A stretch of 31,561 nucleotides of DNA from NCBI GenBank assembly GCA_964434165.1, contig CAYSUS010000087.1, positions 1 to 31,561 on the forward strand, in the 5' to 3' direction. A model generated the notes under the pieces. The model saw nothing but the letters and a program-made list of their open reading frames with translations. It was not told the origin of the DNA and did no database searches. The stretch's first letter is position 1. Each line of letters opens with the position of its first letter. Source of the DNA: CAYSUS01 sp964434165. GTDB taxonomy: Bacteria; Planctomycetota; Planctomycetia; Pirellulales; Thermoguttaceae. A program made the translations under genes and the position numbers. Positions 24,486-31,561 of this stretch are shown here, piece by piece.

Positions 24486-24532
24486 GGCAGGTTCCGGGCG
24501 CGTCGAGGCCCCGATCACAGAGGACTTCTGCA

Positions 24533-26236
24533 ATGCGGTGCGTGGCAAAGCGTTGGCGGACAAGAGGCATGGTGGTGGCCCTGCTAGCGGGCGCGTTCCT
24601 TGCGGCGTCACCGCTCCGGGCGGAGGAGGCCGGGGGCGAGAAGGCCGGGGGCGAGAAGGCCGACGCCAAGCCGGAGCCGAAGGAGCAAAAGCCCGAGCCG
24701 CAGGAGCTGCATCTTCGCCGCCACGGTTCGATGTCGGTGTCGGGCAACGAGTACAACCTGGAGGTGCTTCCCCAGATATTCCGCAACCTCGTCAAGCAGG
24801 GCAAGCTCAAGACGGACCAGCCGCTGGTGATCCGCGTGGAGAAGCGGTGCAACTTCCGGCTCGTCCAGGAGGCGATGAAGGTCTGCCAGGCCGCGGGCTT
24901 CAAGAACGTCCGCCTGGCCGTCGAGGAGGACGATTCGCCGCCGAAACCGAACGTGCTGTTGATCCTGGTCGATGACCTGGGATACGGCGACCTGGGCTGC
25001 TACGGCTCGGAGGACCTGAAGACGCCGAACATCGATCGGCTTGCCGAAGAGGGCATGCGCATGACGAGCTTCTACGCGAGTTGCTGCGTGTGCTCGCCGA
25101 CCAGGGCGGCCCTGTTGACCGGTCGCTGGCCCGACGCGGTGGGCGTGCCGGGCGTGATCCGCACCCACGCCGCGAACTCGCACGGCCTGTTGCGCGACGA
25201 CGTGACGCTGTTGCCGGCCGTCCTGGATGAGGCCGGGTATCGCACGGTGATGGTCGGCAAATGGCACCTGGGGCTCGGCCCGCCGAACCTTCCCAACCTG
25301 CGAGGGTTCGACGTGTTCTACGGGTTCCTCGGCGACATGATGGACGACTATTGGAGCCACCGTCGGCACGGCATCAACTACATGCGGCTCGATGGGCGCG
25401 AGATCGACCCGGAGGGACACGCCACGGACCTGTTCTCCAACTGGGCGGCCCACTGGATCGAGCACTACCGCGGCGACGAGCCGTTCTTCATCTACCTGCC
25501 GTACAACGCCCCGCACGACCCGATCCAGCCGCCCGAGGAGTATCTCACAGCCTACAAGGCCCGCTATCCCCAGGCGGACGAGAGGCGGGCGAAGCTGGCG
25601 GCGTTCATCGAGCACCTCGACGCGGGGATCGGCCGCGTGCTGGAGGCCCTGAAGGAATCGGGCTGGGAGCAACACACCCTGGTCGTGTTCACCAGCGACA
25701 ACGGCGGCCTGGAGCGCGTCGGGGCCGACAACGGCCCGTGGCGCGACGGCAAGGGGTCGTACTACGAGGGCGGCATCCGCGTGCCGACCCTCTTCCGCTG
25801 GCCCGGCCGCGTCCAGGCCGGGGCGAGCAGCGCCGCGGTGGCCGTGTCGATGGACCTGTACCCCACGCTGCTGGAGCTGGCCGGCGTGGAGCCGCAGGAG
25901 AAGATCGACGGCGTGAGCCTCGTGCCGGTCCTCATGGGCCGGGAGACGGAGCTGCCCCAGCGCGACCTGTTCTTCGTGCGCCGGGAGTCGTTCGGCCGCA
26001 TCGAGGGGATGCGCCGGGGGCGGTGGAAGCTCGTACAGCCCAAGCCGGGGGCGGCGTTCGAGCTCTACGACCTGGAGGCGGACCCCAAGGAATCGAACAA
26101 CCTGGCGGCCAGGCAGCCCGAGGTGCTCGAGCAGATGGAGAAAGCCTTCGACGCCCACCGCGCGGCGTGCGCCGACGTGCCCTGGCGACCGGAAAGCGGC
26201 GTGGGCCCCGGGGAGATCGGGCCGGAGAGGAAGTAG
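24533..26236 (+). CDS. Sulfatase with N-terminal ExbD/TolR-like domain
   Basis: The protein has 567 residues. A hydrophobic export signal lies at about 13-30, with an Ala/Glu/Lys/Pro linker to 57. An ExbD/TolR-like periplasmic domain spans about 58-133: SMSVSGNEYNL, a helix, PLVIRVEKRCNF, then VQEAMKVCQAAGFKNVRLAVEE, closely matching the ExbD C-terminal strand-helix-strand. A type I sulfatase follows from 137: metal ligands in LILVDDLGYGD (D147, D148), the formylglycine site C-S-P-T-R at 187-191 with LLTGR after it, MVGKWHLG, VVFTSDNGG and a final DLEADPKESNNLA. It hydrolyses sulfate esters, probably on polysaccharides; the substrate is unknown. The transmembrane Asp of real ExbD is absent. 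AGAGGA (24519-24524) is the ribosome site. No sulfatase-maturing enzyme or ExbB is in the window. Confidence 0.9.
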   Translation: MRCVAKRWRTRGMVVALLAGAFLAASPLRAEEAGGEKAGGEKADAKPEPKEQKPEPQELHLRRHGSMSVSGNEYNLEVLPQIFRNLVKQGKLKTDQPLVIRVEKRCNFRLVQEAMKVCQAAGFKNVRLAVEEDDSPPKPNVLLILVDDLGYGDLGCYGSEDLKTPNIDRLAEEGMRMTSFYASCCVCSPTRAALLTGRWPDAVGVPGVIRTHAANSHGLLRDDVTLLPAVLDEAGYRTVMVGKWHLGLGPPNLPNLRGFDVFYGFLGDMMDDYWSHRRHGINYMRLDGREIDPEGHATDLFSNWAAHWIEHYRGDEPFFIYLPYNAPHDPIQPPEEYLTAYKARYPQADERRAKLAAFIEHLDAGIGRVLEALKESGWEQHTLVVFTSDNGGLERVGADNGPWRDGKGSYYEGGIRVPTLFRWPGRVQAGASSAAVAVSMDLYPTLLELAGVEPQEKIDGVSLVPVLMGRETELPQRDLFFVRRESFGRIEGMRRGRWKLVQPKPGAAFELYDLEADPKESNNLAARQPEVLEQMEKAFDAHRAACADVPWRPESGVGPGEIGPERK

Positions 26237-26247
26237 TGCCGCCTCGC

Positions 26248-26279
26248 GGTTGGACGGAGGTTTCACCCCTCCGCCAACC
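26248..26279. terminator. Strong hairpin between convergent genes
   Basis: GGTTGG-a-CGGAGG (26248-26260) pairs with CCTCCG-CCAACC (26268-26279), giving 12 bp with one bulged A around a 7-nt loop. It lies 11 bases after the sulfatase stop and overlaps the last codons of the DUF2817 gene. There is no T-tract. It is probably a bidirectional terminator. Confidence 0.55.
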
Positions 26280-27339
26280 CCTCTTCCAGGATCGCGAGCC
26301 CTTGCTCCACGACCCGCTCCCGCCAGCGGCGGCTGGAGGGGCAGAAGACCTCGAGAAGCCGCCGCTTCGCGCGATCCAGTTGCGGGCTGCCCGGCCGGCA
26401 GTAGAAATGGGCCCGGTTCTCCAGGCCCAGCGCGGCCAGCACCCGGATCGGCCCGTAGGTGCCGAATTCGGCCGTGGCGAAGCGATAGGTCCGGCCGGGC
26501 AGGGCATGGGCGCACCACGAGCCCCACGAGCCCCGCGTGGGATAAGCCGGGCCCGAAGACGCCGCCACCGCCGAAACGTTCTCCTGGCCGAAGCGGGCGT
26601 GGAACCACGGCTCCTGCCCCTCGCGGCCGGCCGGCTCCAGCAGCAGCCGGTAGGTGCCGAAGCGGCCCAGCCCGGTGTGGAAGTCGAGGTGCAGGATCTC
26701 GCCCGCCGATCCCACCCATCGCCCCAGGTGCGCGCGCACGACGGCTTGCGTCTCGGCGGGGCCGTGGCCGCCGAAGAACAGGCCCCGAGGGTAGTCGTAC
26801 TGTCCAGCGGGAAGGGCCTGGCGGATGGCGAGCACTCCGAACCGCACGGCCGCCAGCGCGATCTTCAGCGTGAACGGGTCCAGCGGCCCGGGGGCCGACT
26901 TGGGATTGAAGATCGGATCGAGCCGCGCGTAGAGCGGCGGGCTGCCGCGGAAGGGCTCGCCCGGCCGCAGCCAGTTGCGGTTCAGGTCGATGTTGTTCTC
27001 GTTCCAGCGGCGGCGCCACGCGAAGCCGTACGGGTTCAAGCCGTGCAGGAGCACCGCGCGGATCGGCGGCGGCCCATCGCTCGAGAGCTTCTCCAACAGG
27101 GCCAGTTGCACGGCCGAGCCGAACGGCCCTTCGGCCCCGTGCAGGCCGCTGGAGACGATCACCGCGCGGGCCGCGTCGGCAGGGCCGAGGAGGGCCGCGT
27201 CGATGGTCAGTTCCTCGCCTTCCGGCCCCCGGGCGGAGATCGCGTGCGCCTCCAGGGAGGCTTTGCAAGCCCGGGCGGCCTCGCGAAAGCGGCTTCGCGC
27301 CGTAAGGTAGTCGGGCGAAAACGATGCGGCCAGCGACAT
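26263..27339 (-). CDS. DUF2817 family protein (M14-like zinc carboxypeptidase fold)
   Basis: The protein has 358 residues. Motifs follow the M14-like order of DUF2817: IVSSGLHGAEGPFGSAVQ (first zinc His and Glu), then LHGLNPYGFAWRRRWNENNIDLNRNW (substrate Asn and Arg), and LHLDFHTGLGRFG (second zinc His). The late FATAEFGTYG contributes the probable catalytic Glu. No signal peptide is evident, so it is probably a cytoplasmic amidohydrolase or peptidase of unknown substrate. ATG 27339 gives the usual family start. An in-frame TTG at 27354 would overlap the upstream stop as TTGA, in the style of other junctions here, and is a real alternative. It ends head-on with the sulfatase. Confidence 0.88.
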   Translation of the reverse strand: MSLAASFSPDYLTARSRFREAARACKASLEAHAISARGPEGEELTIDAALLGPADAARAVIVSSGLHGAEGPFGSAVQLALLEKLSSDGPPPIRAVLLHGLNPYGFAWRRRWNENNIDLNRNWLRPGEPFRGSPPLYARLDPIFNPKSAPGPLDPFTLKIALAAVRFGVLAIRQALPAGQYDYPRGLFFGGHGPAETQAVVRAHLGRWVGSAGEILHLDFHTGLGRFGTYRLLLEPAGREGQEPWFHARFGQENVSAVAASSGPAYPTRGSWGSWCAHALPGRTYRFATAEFGTYGPIRVLAALGLENRAHFYCRPGSPQLDRAKRRLLEVFCPSSRRWRERVVEQGLAILEEGLAEG

Positions 27340-27350
27340 GGAATGCCGGG

Positions 27351-28403
27351 TCAACGCCCTGACGACGGCCCCGACGCCGCGGGCTGCGGGGGGAAGTTGT
27401 TGGCCTCGATCACCGCGCGCGGCAGTGCTCGGCGAAGTCGATCCAAGCCCTCCTGCGTGGTACCCGTGCCTTGGATGTCAATGTACATCAACCCGGGAAG
27501 GCTTTCCAGATGCCGCAGTCCCGCGTCGGTGACGTTCGCGTTGCGCAGTTCCAGGTGGCGCAGCTTGCGATGGGACTCGAGCACGGCCAGATCGTCGTCC
27601 GAGATCGGCGCGTCCCAGGCTGCGTAGAGCTCGACCACGTCCGTGCCCTCGAATACGACGTGGCCCTGGAACCTCTCCAACTCGGCGCGGATGGCCTCGC
27701 ACTGGCGCTGACGCTGGTAATGGATCGCCACGAACCCGGAGGCCGCGGCCACCACCGCCGCCAGAAGCAGAAGCGAGACGAGTCGGAACTGGGGCCGAAC
27801 CGTGGATCGCGCGTCGCACTCGAGCCCGTCGATGGCGCTCGGCGGCTGCGGCGAGATCACCGCTCCGTCGGGGCCGCGGACTTCGACCTTGCCGCGCAGC
27901 GCAGAGGTGACCTGTTCGACCAGCGCAGGCCTGACGTGCCACACGAAGTTGCCCAGCCGGCACTGAACGAACAGCGTTGCGCGGTCCTTCCACTTGCAGT
28001 ACTTCACGTCCTTCCAAGGGAAGAACTCGCCGGGCCAGCCGCGCCAGCCGCGCAAGACCAGGCCGCGCTGGCGAATCTCCGACCCGGCCGACTGCGTGCG
28101 AAGCAGCACGACGAACTGGTACGTCATCATCGCCAGGCAAGCGGACAGGTTGAACAGGCTCAACGTCGGCAGCCATCCGTCGAGGTCGTGGCTGATGTTA
28201 ACCATCACGATCAGCGCGGGCGCCATGACTGCGACGACGGCCGCCTGACTGGCCATTGCCATCAGGCGGGGCCACCGCGAGACGCCGGCGACGCGGAGGA
28301 CCACGGCTCCGGTGCGGCGCTCGTCGAGCCGCCGGCACCCGGTCACCACATAGAAGAACCAGCCGAGCAGGAGGAGCGTGAGCAGGAGGCTGAAATACTG
28401 CAT
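27351..28403 (-). CDS. Membrane protein with C-terminal leucine-rich repeats
   Basis: The protein has 350 residues. Helices are seen at about 4-20 (SLLLTLLLLGWFFYV), near 48-66, 80-98 and about 210-228. Between the third and fourth helices lies a compact beta region with RQRGLVLRGWRGWPGEFFPWKDV and KWKDRATLFVQCRLG, which resembles the PH-like DUF5673 pattern. After the last helix come short leucine-rich repeats: DDDLAVLESHRKLRHLELRNANVTDAGLRHLESLPGL, then YIDIQGTGTTQEGLDRLRRALP. This is the 'T-D-A-G-L-x-H-L' type common in planctomycetes. ATG 28403 is preferred over the upstream in-frame start at 28439. It is transcribed divergently from the YhaM-like gene and leads into DUF2817. Function is unknown. 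Confidence 0.75.
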   Translation of the reverse strand: MQYFSLLLTLLLLGWFFYVVTGCRRLDERRTGAVVLRVAGVSRWPRLMAMASQAAVVAVMAPALIVMVNISHDLDGWLPTLSLFNLSACLAMMTYQFVVLLRTQSAGSEIRQRGLVLRGWRGWPGEFFPWKDVKYCKWKDRATLFVQCRLGNFVWHVRPALVEQVTSALRGKVEVRGPDGAVISPQPPSAIDGLECDARSTVRPQFRLVSLLLLAAVVAAASGFVAIHYQRQRQCEAIRAELERFQGHVVFEGTDVVELYAAWDAPISDDDLAVLESHRKLRHLELRNANVTDAGLRHLESLPGLMYIDIQGTGTTQEGLDRLRRALPRAVIEANNFPPQPAASGPSSGR

Positions 28404-28487
28404 CGATGGCGCCGTTTGGTCCCGACATCCCCAGAGCACCCATCGTACCCTGGGCGGCCCCGTCTTGGGAGCTGTGTCGGCCTACCC

Positions 28488-28516
28488 TTGTGGCAACCTG
28501 CTTTCAGGCGTAGAAT
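28488..28516 (+). promoter_or_regulatory. Promoter TTGTGG-N17-TAGAAT for the YhaM-like gene
   Basis: TTGTGG (28488-28493) and TAGAAT (28511-28516) are separated by 17 nt. The predicted start is about 45 nt before ATG 28569. It matches the promoter at 19615-19643 at 11 of 12 consensus bases. Confidence 0.65.
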
Positions 28517-28568
28517 CGCCCGTTGGTCCTCCTCGCCCGATCGTCCCCCGTGCCTTGAAGGGAGTCAC

Positions 28569-29558
28569 ATGCCGCGTCGCTACGTCAGCCAGTACGGTCA
28601 CCAGGAGCCGGTCAGCGAGGTTTTTCGGGCCACGGAGAAGCAGCTCAGGCCCAATCGCAACGGCAACCTGTATCTCCAGTTGGAGCTCTCCGACCGCAGC
28701 GGCTCGATCAGCGCGCGGATGTGGAACGCCAACGAGGCCCTGTACAACTCGTTCGAGAACGGCGACTACGTCCACGTTGAGGGCAACACCCAGTTGTTCC
28801 AGGGCGCGATGCAGTTGATCGCCACCCGGATCACGCCCGTGGACGAGAAGGAGGTCAATGCCGACGAGTTCACGCCGCTGACCGCCGTCGAGGTGAGCCG
28901 GCTGCTGAAACGTCTGGAGGAGCTGCTGCGCGGCCTGGGCGACCCGCACCTGCGGACGCTCGGCGAGTGCTTCCTGCTCGACGAGCAGTTCATGAGCCGT
29001 CTCGCGCGGGCCCCGGCCGGCGTGAAGCATCATCACGCGTACCACGGGGGACTCCTGGAGCACGTGGTGAACCTCATGGAGGTGGCCTCGCGCCTGGCCC
29101 CCTGTTATCCGCAGATCGACCGCGACCTGCTGGTGGCAGGGGCCTTCGTCCATGACCTGGGCAAGATCGACGAGCTCTCCTACGATCGCGAGTTCGCCTA
29201 CACCGACGAAGGCCAGTTGATCGGCCACCTGGTGATGGCCGTGGGCCTTCTGGATCGCAAGGTGCGCGAGGCGGAGCGGCTCTCCGGCGAGCCGATCCCC
29301 GAGGAGAAGGTCCTGAGGCTGAAGCACATGATCGTCAGCCACCACGGCCACTACGAGTTCGGCAGCCCGAAGCTCCCCATGACCGTCGAGGCCATGGCCC
29401 TGTACTGCCTGGACAACCTCGACGCCCAGGTGTACTTCTTCCAGCAGCAGATGCGCGACGACCCGAACGTGGGAAGTCCCTGGACCGGCTACAACGCGAA
29501 CCTGGGGCGAAAGCTCTATAAGGGCGGCGTCGCGACGGGAGAAGACGGCCAGGTGTGA
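28569..29558 (+). CDS. OB-fold/HD-domain 3'-5' exoribonuclease (YhaM-like)
   Basis: The protein has 329 residues. An OB-fold of the tRNA-anticodon type lies at about 15-92 (NLYLQLELSDRSGSISARMWN, GDYVHVEGNTQLFQG, MQLIATRITPV). An HD-superfamily phosphohydrolase domain follows: HHHAYHGGLLEHVVNLM at 154-170, the HD pair in FVHDLGK at 193-199, SHHGHYEFGSPKLP near 254-267 and LYCLDNLDAQV. This order is that of the YhaM/CbfI 3'-5' exoribonucleases. ATG 28569 has AAGGGAG just upstream and sits behind a good promoter. RNase R follows on the same strand 147 bases later. Confidence 0.9.
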   Translation: MPRRYVSQYGHQEPVSEVFRATEKQLRPNRNGNLYLQLELSDRSGSISARMWNANEALYNSFENGDYVHVEGNTQLFQGAMQLIATRITPVDEKEVNADEFTPLTAVEVSRLLKRLEELLRGLGDPHLRTLGECFLLDEQFMSRLARAPAGVKHHHAYHGGLLEHVVNLMEVASRLAPCYPQIDRDLLVAGAFVHDLGKIDELSYDREFAYTDEGQLIGHLVMAVGLLDRKVREAERLSGEPIPEEKVLRLKHMIVSHHGHYEFGSPKLPMTVEAMALYCLDNLDAQVYFFQQQMRDDPNVGSPWTGYNANLGRKLYKGGVATGEDGQV

Positions 29559-29600
29559 GGGGCAGGGGGCAGGGGGCAGGAGTCAGGGGGCAGAGGGCGA
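29559..29600 (+). repeat. GGGGGCA tandem repeat / G-quadruplex motif
   Basis: Starting right after the TGA stop, G-runs at 29559-29562, 29565-29569, 29572-29576 and 29586-29590 are linked mostly by CA. They form an imperfect 7-base repeat. Four or more G3+ tracts on the coding strand could form a quadruplex in the mRNA 3' end. Confidence 0.7.
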
Positions 29601-29686
29601 GTACGCAGTACGACCTGCAACCGCGGCACCAGGGCGCCTTTCCGTAGTTCGTGCTCCCGAGCTCACCCACGAACCACTGGCCACCA

Positions 29687-29692
29687 TATACC
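29687..29692 (+). promoter_or_regulatory. -10-like TATACC before rnr
   Basis: TATACC ends 13 nt before ATG 29706, implying a very short leader. No clear -35 is seen. The bases just before the ATG are CCCCC, so there is no Shine-Dalgarno. Confidence 0.3.
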
Positions 29693-29705
29693 AGACTTCG
29701 CCCCC

Positions 29706-31561
29706 ATGTCTTCCGACTCTCTCGAACAGGCGATCCTCGATCTGGTCGGCAAGCCCGGCTACCAGCCGCTGAAGCCCAGGGCGATCGCCCGCAAGCTGGG
29801 CGTGCCGCGCGAAGAGGCCGCCGACGTGAAGAAGCGCATCAAGCGCCTCATCGCGCGGGGGCTCCTGGCCTACGGGCCGGCCCACGTGGTGCGGTCGGGC
29901 GACCCGAGCGCGCCGGTGAGTAATCGCGTGGTGGGGACCTTCCGCCGCATGTCGGCCGGCTACGGCTTCGTCCGCCCCAAGTCCGCGGAGCCGGCCGAGG
30001 GGAAGACGCAGGACATCTACATCCCGGCCAAGCGGGCGGCGGACGCCTCGACCGGCGACACGGTCCTCGTGCTCCTCTCCCGCCGCGGCGGCAGGCTGCC
30101 CGGACCGCGCGGCGAGATCGTTGAGATCCTCGACCGCCAGACCAGCCGGTTCGTGGGCACGTACGTCGAGACGGCCGGCACCGGCTACGTGCGCGTGGAC
30201 GGCACGCTCTTCAACCGCCCCATCTGCGTGGGCGATCCCGGGGCCAAGAGCGCCAGGCCCGACGACAAGGTGGTCATCGAGATGGTCCGCTTCCCCTCCA
30301 ACCTGCACGAAGGCGAGGGCGTGATCGTCGAGGTCCTCGGACCGCAGGGGAAGCCGGGCGTGGACACGCTCTCCATCGTCCGCGAGTTCAACCTGCCGGA
30401 GGACTTCCCCGCCGACGTGCTGGAGGAGTCGCGCCGCCAGGCCGAGGCCTTCGACGAAGTGGTGCCCCCCTCGCGCCGCGATCTGACCGGCGAGACGGTC
30501 CTGACCATCGATCCGATCGACGCCCGGGACTTCGACGACGCGATCTCGCTGGAGGTGCTGGACAACGGCCACTGGCTCTTGGGGGTGCACATCGCCGACG
30601 TGGCCCATTTCGTGCGTCCGCGGTCGGCCCTGGATCGCGAGGCCCGCGCCCGCTCGACCAGCGTCTATCTGCCCGACCGCGTGATCCCCATGCTCCCGGA
30701 GATCCTCTCCAACGCCCTGGCCAGCCTTCAGCCGGGCAAGGTGCGCTACACGAAGTCCGCCTTGCTGGAGTTCACGCCCGACGGCCTGCGCGTCTCGTCC
30801 GAGTTCTGCAACTCGGCGATCCAGAGCAACAAGCGCCTGGCCTACGAGCAGGTGGACGAGTTCCTGGCCGACCCCGCCCCCTGGGAGCGCAAGCTCGGCA
30901 AGAAGGTCCACGCCCTGTTGGGCCGGATGCACGAGCTGGCCATGACGCTCCGCCGCCGGCGCATGGAGCAGGGCGCCTTGGAGATGGTCATGCCCGAAGT
31001 GAAGGTCGATCTCGACCGCCAGGGGCGCGTCGCGGGCGCCCACGTCGTGGAGAACACCGAGAGCCACCAGATCATCGAGGAGTTCATGCTGGCGGCCAAC
31101 GAGGCCGTGGCCGAGCGCTTGCGCGACGCGGAGGTTCCCTTCCTCCGTCGCGTGCACAAGCCGCCGGCGCTGCGCAAGCTGCGCGCGCTGACCGAGTTCG
31201 TGCGCGAGCTGGGGATCGACGTGGAGAGCCTGGAAAGCCGATTCGCCCTGCAGCGCGTGCTCCGCGAGGTCGAGGGCCGGCCGGAGCAGCACGCCGTGAA
31301 CTACGCGGTGCTGCGCTCCATGCAGCGCGCGGTGTACAGTCCGGAGCAGGAGGGGCACTACGCCCTGGCGAGCGAGTGCTACTGCCACTTCACCTCGCCG
31401 ATCCGCCGCTACCCGGACCTGACGATCCACCGGCTGCTGGACGCGGTGATGGCCGGGCGCAAGCCGCCGGCCGACGCCGACGCCCTGATCATGCTCGGCG
31501 AGCATTGCTCGGACCGCGAGGAGCGGGCCGAGCGGGCCGAGCGCGAGCTGGTCAAGCTCAA
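29706..31561 (+). CDS. rnr: Ribonuclease R (3'-truncated by the window)
   Basis: The frame is open from ATG 29706 to the last base, giving 618 codons without a stop. The N-terminal winged-helix HTH_12 is at about 1-60 (AILDLVGKPGYQPLKPRAIARKLGV, then KRIKRLIARGLLAYG). Cold-shock domains follow (VGTFRRMSAGYGFVRP, DIYIPAKRAADASTGD). The RNB catalytic domain contains ETVLTIDPIDARDFDDAISLE near 263-283, with the metal-binding Asp cluster, then GVHIADVAHFVRP, STSVYLPDRVIPMLP, NAVAERL-type segments (NEAVAERLRD), VHKPP and HFTSPIRRYPDLTIHRLL near 562-579. The S1 domain lies beyond the window. It is a processive 3'-5' exonuclease acting on structured RNA. It sits next to the YhaM-like exonuclease. 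Confidence 0.95.
   Translation, partial: MSSDSLEQAILDLVGKPGYQPLKPRAIARKLGVPREEAADVKKRIKRLIARGLLAYGPAHVVRSGDPSAPVSNRVVGTFRRMSAGYGFVRPKSAEPAEGKTQDIYIPAKRAADASTGDTVLVLLSRRGGRLPGPRGEIVEILDRQTSRFVGTYVETAGTGYVRVDGTLFNRPICVGDPGAKSARPDDKVVIEMVRFPSNLHEGEGVIVEVLGPQGKPGVDTLSIVREFNLPEDFPADVLEESRRQAEAFDEVVPPSRRDLTGETVLTIDPIDARDFDDAISLEVLDNGHWLLGVHIADVAHFVRPRSALDREARARSTSVYLPDRVIPMLPEILSNALASLQPGKVRYTKSALLEFTPDGLRVSSEFCNSAIQSNKRLAYEQVDEFLADPAPWERKLGKKVHALLGRMHELAMTLRRRRMEQGALEMVMPEVKVDLDRQGRVAGAHVVENTESHQIIEEFMLAANEAVAERLRDAEVPFLRRVHKPPALRKLRALTEFVRELGIDVESLESRFALQRVLREVEGRPEQHAVNYAVLRSMQRAVYSPEQEGHYALASECYCHFTSPIRRYPDLTIHRLLDAVMAGRKPPADADALIMLGEHCSDREERAERAERELVKL

Noticed and set aside
24533..24940. A separate exbD/tolR gene followed by a sulfatase gene
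   Set aside because: The frame is continuous from ATG 24533 through the sulfatase. There is no stop or new start with a ribosome site at the domain border, and the usual ExbD membrane Asp is missing.
27471..28568. N-terminal extension of the YhaM-like frame
   Set aside because: It is antisense to the LRR membrane protein and has no domain. ATG 28569 has a good ribosome site and promoter, and the OB-fold begins right after it.

Overview
The window is high-GC and gene-dense, and it looks like chromosomal DNA of a planctomycete (Planctomycetota), probably an uncultivated aerobic lineage. Support comes from gene content typical of that phylum: a MoxR ATPase / DUF58 / BatA-like / VWA-amidotransferase / giant DUF4175-like coiled-coil operon that ends in a secreted squalene-cyclase-like toroid and an NPCBM protein, plus a secreted sulfatase, a URO-D-family protein and DUF4416. 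Heme A biosynthesis genes (ctaA, ctaB) point to an aa3-type respiratory oxidase. I could not check taxonomy by search.

Layout. (1) 1-2000, plus strand: the 3' part of ctaA, then ctaB overlapping it by 4 bases, then a small zinc-ribbon ORF in the same frame as ctaB after its amber stop. (2) 2028-3056: a URO-D/MtaA-like gene with a -10-like box only 7 nt before its ATG. (3) 3254-19088: about 16 kb of co-directional genes. They encode a TPR/PQQ-type propeller protein, MoxR, DUF58, a BatA-like VWA protein, a VWA/GATase-like membrane protein, a DUF4175-like coiled-coil protein, a secreted linker protein, a squalene-cyclase-like toroid and an NPCBM protein. Four junctions use ATGA stop/start overlaps and one uses a 53-nt overlap. 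The set looks like an ATPase-driven VWA surface or envelope system with several exported partners. (4) 24353-19096, minus strand: DUF4416, an undecaprenyl-phosphate sugar-1-phosphate transferase (GTGA overlap), an O-antigen ligase/TPR protein, a CoA-binding protein, and a small membrane protein with its own promoter. (5) 24533-26236, plus strand: a sulfatase with an N-terminal ExbD/TolR-like periplasmic domain, which is the most unusual architecture in the window. (6) 28403-26263, minus strand: a membrane protein with leucine-rich repeats, and a DUF2817 peptidase-like protein. (7) 28569 to the end, plus strand: an OB-HD (YhaM-like) exoribonuclease and RNase R, cut by the window end.

The intergenic DNA is unusually structured. 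It holds two copies of a hairpin built on ACGGGGTCGGGAGTC, two loci carrying the 13-base palindrome GACTTCGGAAGTC, degenerate CGAAAT-type inverted repeats, a purine-to-pyrimidine strand switch inside the main operon, and G-quadruplex-like tracts. A recurring promoter form, TTGTGR-N17-TAGAAT, can be read at two places, with TAGAAT-only variants at others.

No tRNA, rRNA, CRISPR array, transposase or integrase was seen. No gene-free stretch exceeds 300 bases; the longest are 1779-2027 (if the small ORF is not real) and 7405-7653.
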